Positions 58,749 to 64,000 of a DNA stretch of 64,000 nt are shown piece after piece. The stretch's first letter is position 1. The number at the start of each line of letters is the position of its first letter. Made by a program: the position numbers and the translations under genes. The notes beneath the pieces are model-generated. The model was not told the origin of the DNA. It did not search any database and worked only from the letters and a program-made list of their open reading frames with translations. This stretch comes from Rutidosis leptorrhynchoides (taxonomy: Eukaryota > Streptophyta > Magnoliopsida > Asterales > Asteraceae). Where the stretch lies: assembly GCF_046630445.1 (NCBI RefSeq), contig NC_092340.1, forward strand, positions 362,370,001-362,434,000, in the 5' to 3' direction.

Positions 58749-60678
58749 TGAAAGGACCCGTCCTAATCCATCCGGACGAATACATTACATTTGGTTACAT
58801 CACGAGGTACTTGACCTCTATATGATACATTTTACAAACATTGCATTCGTTTTTAAAAGACAAACTTTCATTTCATCAAAAGTTGACGGCATGCATACCA
58901 TACCCTAACATATCCAACTATAATTGACTTAGTAATAATCTTGATGAACTCAACTACTCGAATGCAACGTCTTTTGAAATATGTCATGAATGACTCCAAG
59001 TAATATCTCTAAAATGAGCAAATGCACAGCGGAAGATTTCTTTCATACCTGAGAATAAACATGCTTTAAAGTGTCAACCAAAAGGTTGGTGAATTCATTA
59101 GTTTAACATAAATAATCATTTTCATCGTTTTAATAGACCACAAGATTTGCATTTCTCATAAATATACGTCCCATGCATAGAGACAAAAATAATCATTCAT
59201 ATGGATTGAACACCTGGTAACCGACATTCACAATATGCACTTAAGAATATCCCCATCATTCCGGGATCCTCCTTCGGACATGATATAAATTTCGAAGTAC
59301 TAAAGCATCCGGTACTTTGGATGGGGCTTGTTGGGCCCGATAGATCTATCTTTAGAGTTCGCGTCAATTAGGGTGTCTGTTCCCTAATTCTTATATTACC
59401 AGACTTAATAAAAAAGGGCATATTCGATTTCGATAATTCAACCATATAACGTAATTTCGATTACTTGTGTCTATTTCGTAAAACAGTTATAAAAGTTGCG
59501 CATGTATTCTCAGCCCAAAAATATAAAGGGTAAAAAGGTAAATGAAACTCACCATACTGTATTTCGTAGTAAAAATACATATAACGTCATTGAACAAGTG
59601 CAAGGTTGGCCTCGGATTCACGAACCTAAATTAATTATATATATTTATGTGTTGGTCAATATTTGTCTAACAAATTAGGTCAAGTCATAGTGTACCACAA
59701 TCCTAATGCTCGAGACTAATATGCAAAAGTCAACAAAAGTAAATTTGACTCAAAATAATTTTCAAAAATCTATACATGATTAATATATAGTTTAAATATC
59801 GTCGTTTTATATTTTTAAATATTTTTAAAAGATTTATTAGAGTAAATAATATAATTTATTTAATAATAAATAAAATTTTATATTAAAATTTATATAATAA
59901 ATTATACTTGTATATATATAGGTAATAAAATTTATAAAGTTTATTTTAGTATAATAAAGATAATACGATAGGTATTATCAACGTAATTATATTACACGTA
60001 GTAAAATATCTTTGTATTACATATTTATTTGATAAAATAACATTGATAATAATAATAAGTAAAAGTCGTATTATTTTGTAATAATAATTATTATTATTTT
60101 TATTAATAACAATCAATATTTATATTTACTAAAAATGATAATTCTAATTATGATATCTTTAATATTTACGATACTTTTTAATATTCACTTTAAAATAACC
60201 ATTTTTATTTAAAATGATAGTAATAATGATATTTTATAATAACAATGACATTTCTATTAAAATGATAATTTTGATAAAGTGATAGTTTTAATACTAACGA
60301 TACTTTTAATAATACTAGTAATGATAAAAATAACAAGAACGATAATTTTATCTAAATCATTATCTTACAATATTTAAATTTCATCATGATACTCAAACTC
60401 ATTATTTCCTAATTAATTTGTTAATAGTTTTTAAATTCGACTTTTATATCGCGTTCATTTTAATGATAATAATAGTAATTATAATAATTAAATGTTACTG
60501 TTACTAATTTTAATTATAATAATACTAATAATAATTATTATTATGATAATGATAATACTAATAATCTATTTTAATGATAATAATGATAATAATACTAATT
60601 ATAACTTTTAACGATAATAATGATAGTAATAATAAAAATAATAATTTTTAAGGATAATACTTTTTATAGATAATAATG

Positions 60679-60766
<88 letters not shown>

Positions 60767-62162
60767 TAAAAATTAGAACGACGATAATGATCACGATAAT
60801 AATAATCATTTTTTCACAACTTCAAATGACTATAATTTCTAATCCGTTCATTGGAACGATCCGACATCTAAAGGAAAAGTTCTTAATTTTTTTCTAGCTT
60901 TCCAACGACATGCATATCTTATACCTTATCTCAGCTGCAGGTGTAACTAATTCAATATTTAACATAACCTATCTAAGGGCAATATCAAAAGTACAGGCAT
61001 ACATAATCCTATTTTCTCGAGCACTAGTCAGGGATACACTATAAATAAATAAAAATTAATTTACGAGTACTCACGTATCAATATTGAGGTTCAATATTGC
61101 AGGAAAGGTACGTAAATGCAACAGAGATGATAAACACTGGATTGACCTCACGAGCATACCCCCGAACATTACCCATAACCTCCATAGCTATAACCCATAA
61201 TTTCCTTAGCCCTATCCTACTTGAAAACCAGTTTTTGAAATAACCCGCTCATGACCTCGTCGTAATATTTTTATGTATAATAATAATATTACGAATATTA
61301 ATATAGTAATATTAATAATAATAATAATAATAATAATCTTTATTAACAATAATAATAATAAAATAAATAAATATATACGGAGCATATTAGTAATATAGAG
61401 AGATAAAGAAATTTTTAAGTGTGTGCACAAATGAAAACGTCGACCATTTATAGATCTTTAGCCACCAACCCACCTCACTATCGTCCCACAAATGTGGTTG
61501 TTGACACTTTATTTTTCAATTACACAACATGATAACGTAAACTTTATATATTATTTAATAAATATTATATTTAATCTTTAGAATTAATTAAATATTATAT
61601 TATATTTACGCTCATGGTAAAAATATAATTTTTACAAAAATGACACGGTCGTGGTCTCACGACTCATGTACCACTTTCGGTTTTTCGAGCACACTTTCGT
61701 ACGTTTAGAAAACTAGCCTTTTACGTTTAATGACTCGTACCATTATAAAAATGTAGTTTTAGTTATTGAAAAATTACTTTATGACAAATGTATCTTATAT
61801 AATTGAGTGTTGTGGTTATTTGCTTCTATAAATCAGTGGCTCGTTGTTTGTCCAAATATATTATTTTAAGTCAGGATATTTTATGACTAAGTTAAAATAT
61901 ATATATATTTTCATTTTAAAATATAATCTTGTACATATCATAAGTAATGGAAAAAATATTTATGTAATGATATAATATTTAATTTTTCAAAACTTAATTA
62001 CATTTCAAAGTTCGTTTTACATTTTGTTTAGAAAATAATATAACACGTATTGTTTATACTTTAAAACTTAATCTAACGTAATCCATTTATACGTCTATGT
62101 TTATCAAACGTCCTAAATGATATATCTAACTATCAATTGAACCAAGTGTTTACTTAATTTGA

Positions 62163-62250
<88 letters not shown>

Positions 62251-63090
62251 TCAATATTCGTAAACACGTTTTAAATTGCAAGTTAATCATACATCTAACA
62301 ACTAACATTCCAACATACGTTGTTTAAACATATACATTAATAATCTAGTTCTATTATGTTGAAAGAGTTTTTACTTAAGAAAGTAAAATAACATATAAAT
62401 CATAACAGGTTTCAAGTTATAAACTTACAGTTTATTCATGAGTTGTAAGGTTAGGTCAAATGGATAAATGTTGTATGAAATCATTTTCACATGATAACTG
62501 ATTTTATCTTGCCGACGAACATTAACTTAATTATTTACTTTTCATGATAAGATATCATTAAAGCCTAGTAGTTAACCTATCAATAGTCACGAGAAAATTA
62601 TTGTAAGGCATGTATTGAAAATCAAACAGGAGTCTCCACTAAACCGACTAGCTCTCGCTATTTGACACTTTATCCTCACTTTATCATTTATTCCGAGTAT
62701 CATTAAAAAGAAACGATTTCTTAAATCAACGTGGGCCTCTAACAGAGACTCATAATCATAATTCAATGTATCTGATAATTCAATCATATGATATTATCTT
62801 TTTAATTCCATCAAAAACTATATTGAACAAATATCGAAACAAACACGTTTATGTAAAGTATTATGCATATAATACTTTGTTTGGGTTTTCACTTAATAAG
62901 TATATATTATACACACATATCTATATACACATAAATGTTCGTGAATCGTCAGGCATGGTCAAAGGATAATTGATTACATGAATATAGATTTCAAAACTTT
63001 CGAGACTCAACATTATAGATTTTGCTTATCGTGTCGGAAACATATAAAGATTAAAGTTTAAATTTGATCGGAAATTTCTGGGTCATCACA
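58749..63090 (-). repeat. 5' LTR of LTR-C
   Basis: Near-identical to 50155-54452; 44 bp longer because of a longer (ATA)n array at 60678-60770. As the 5' LTR it should carry the element's promoter on the minus strand, but I could not place a TATA box with confidence in such AT-rich DNA. Confidence 0.92.
60678..60770. repeat. (ATA)n microsatellite
   Basis: About 30 units; only about 18 in the partner LTR (52079-52131). Confidence 0.95.
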
Positions 63091-63390
63091 TAGCGTACCT
63101 TTACCAAGGACAACGCTAAAAGCGACCAAGTCTCAACCTAAAGTCAACAATCCGAACGTTGAAGATCGAACCACATGAATCCTTACGGATTACACTTACC
63201 ACCAAACATCCCTTGTAGTGTGTAACACGACCAATACGCAACTACCGTAACGTCATAACAATGACTAAAACCGATAGCGCCCGAAACGACTATGGCAACG
63301 TTAAACCCAAGGTGTGCAAAATCGACTATCGTCACACCTGTAGCAACATGTGAGCGAAACACGGCTATCACATCACTGATCCCATAACAT

Positions 63391-63498
63391 GGTCCTCACG
63401 ACCCCACCATTGGCGTATAAAACAATCGATAGATCACACCACACGGTCCTTACGACCCCACCATCGGTGTATAAAACAACCGATAGATCACACAACAC
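63391..63498. repeat. 54-bp tandem duplication in LTR-D
   Basis: Two units starting GGTCCT(C/T)ACGACCCCACCAT at 63391 and 63445. Confidence 0.85.
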
Positions 63499-63830
63499 AA
63501 CATGGCCGAAACAACCCGAGCCTAAACACATATGGAGGATGGTCGAAACAACCCGAACCTTAGTGAATTCACACAACCCGAAATTCACCAACCCAATCCA
63601 TATATCCCACAACGAAATGACCGCACAACCCGAGTCATCGTGAATACGCGCAAACCGATATTCACTACCTCCGCCACATAGTATAACTGAGGATGGCCGT
63701 ACAACCCGAGCCTTAGTGAATCCGAACTACCCGACATTCACTACCTCAAACTATGAGTCCAACCAACAGGGACAATCGTACTACCCGAAATATTGTGAAT
63801 ACGAACAACCCGATATTCACATCCCACAAC
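63490..63830. repeat. CGAACAACCCGAGCC minisatellite in the internal region of LTR-D
   Basis: About five diverged units with ACAACCCGAGCC, TAGTGAATTC and CCCGA-ATTCAC. They are homologous to the array in the LTR at 48180-48385. Confidence 0.8.
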
Positions 63831-63900
63831 ACAACTCATGAATGGTACTCCCATTCCGATAACGTTATACCATACCGATATAACACTGAACCCATGATGA

Positions 63901-64000
63901 AGTCAGCGGACCCCGAAGGTCATGCTCCACCAATCAACAATACCATGATATAGTCAGCGGACCCCGAAGGTCATACACCACCAATCAACAATACCATGAT
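63901..64000. repeat. 51-bp tandem repeat at the window end
   Basis: Two copies beginning AGTCAGCGGACCCCGAAGGT at 63901 and 63952; the array continues past the window. Confidence 0.85.

Larger units (their letters stand above)
50155..63090 (-). mobile_element. LTR-C: complete young non-autonomous LTR retrotransposon, 12.9 kb
   Basis: The TAGCG target duplication lies at 50150-50154 and 63091-63095. LTRs are 50155-54452 (4298 bp) and 58749-63090 (4342 bp). They differ at only about 19 substitutions (by eye) plus microsatellite lengths, so insertion is recent. The internal region, 54453-58748, has a gag-position ORF (57744-58301), an antisense ORF (54894-55067) and weakly conserved frames, but no protease, RT, RNase H or integrase. 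Ends and primer site match LTR-A; internal order matches LTR-B. It sits in the internal region of LTR-D. Confidence 0.95.
47463..64000 (-). mobile_element. LTR-D: LTR retrotransposon, partial, interrupted by LTR-C
   Basis: The 3' LTR is 47463-49901 (TGTAACAACCC...GGTCTTACA read on plus). A minus-strand purine-rich tract AAGTGGTGGAGAGT (49902-49915) borders it, so the internal region runs to the right. Internal pieces are 49902-50154 and 63096-64000, separated by LTR-C with its TAGCG duplication. The other LTR lies beyond the window. The visible internal region has arrays of tandem repeats and no pol motif. The left flank TATGA (47458-47462) should recur after the missing LTR. Confidence 0.8.

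Noticed and set aside
63389-63953. Thr/Pro/Asn-rich frames on both strands
   Set aside because: They translate the tandem repeats of LTR-D and lack any conserved start or domain.
1-64000. tRNA, rRNA, CRISPR or organelle-derived DNA
   Set aside because: Apart from the tRNA-derived head of the SINE, no such sequence was recognised; the window is ordinary nuclear DNA.

Overview
This window is nuclear DNA of a flowering plant, almost certainly a eudicot. It holds a ten-exon plastid-type glucose-6-phosphate dehydrogenase gene, a plant BAG/IQ protein gene, and a dense set of plant transposons (Ty3/gypsy Tekay, L1-type LINE, hAT, Stowaway and Helitron elements). The style of the repeats suggests the daisy family (Asteraceae); that is an impression and not a proof. 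Only two host genes are convincing: G6PDH (11377-15426, plus) and the BAG protein (44335-45222, minus). Nearly everything else is transposon or simple repeat.

Layout. 1-4446: right part of a minus-strand non-autonomous LTR retrotransposon (LTR-A). 4447-10240: AT-rich repeats, two MITE-like elements and a 5'-truncated LINE with target duplications. 10240-15893: promoter, gene and 3' flank of G6PDH, with a hAT MITE in intron 7. 15894-23109: a long TTATTAGTA-type low-complexity tract broken by Helitron Hel-A (which carries a TRIM retroelement) and a SINE. 23110-42834: Helitron Hel-B, which contains the 19-kb LTR retrotransposon LTR-B, which in turn has a Tekay chromovirus (25711-35182) inside one of its LTRs. 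42835-47462: the end of the low-complexity tract, repeats, the BAG gene, a small Helitron (Hel-C) and a copia remnant. 47463-64000: a third LTR element (LTR-D, running off the window), split by a complete young element (LTR-C, 50155-63090) with 4.3-kb LTRs.

Nesting is proved by target-site duplications read directly: ACCGA for LTR-B, AATAC for Tekay, TAGCG for LTR-C, GATAT for the TRIM, GTCTTATC for the hAT MITE and ACATGCTTGTTT for the LINE. By-eye LTR divergence (about 2.5% for LTR-B, 1.6% for Tekay, 0.45% for LTR-C) agrees with the nesting order.

The most unusual content lies in LTR-A, LTR-B and LTR-C. These related elements have very long LTRs and an initiator-Met tRNA primer site, but no recognisable protease, reverse transcriptase or integrase. 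Instead they carry (i) a conserved ORF of unknown family at the gag position, intact in LTR-A and LTR-C and broken by two stops in LTR-B, and (ii) in LTR-B and LTR-C a 57-residue, two-membrane-segment ORF on the opposite strand, each 83-90 nt downstream of a TATAAAT box. The antisense ORF has the same start, stop and length in both copies and few second-codon-position changes. Their sequence next to the 3' LTR matches that of the Tekay element, so a Tekay relative may supply the missing enzymes.
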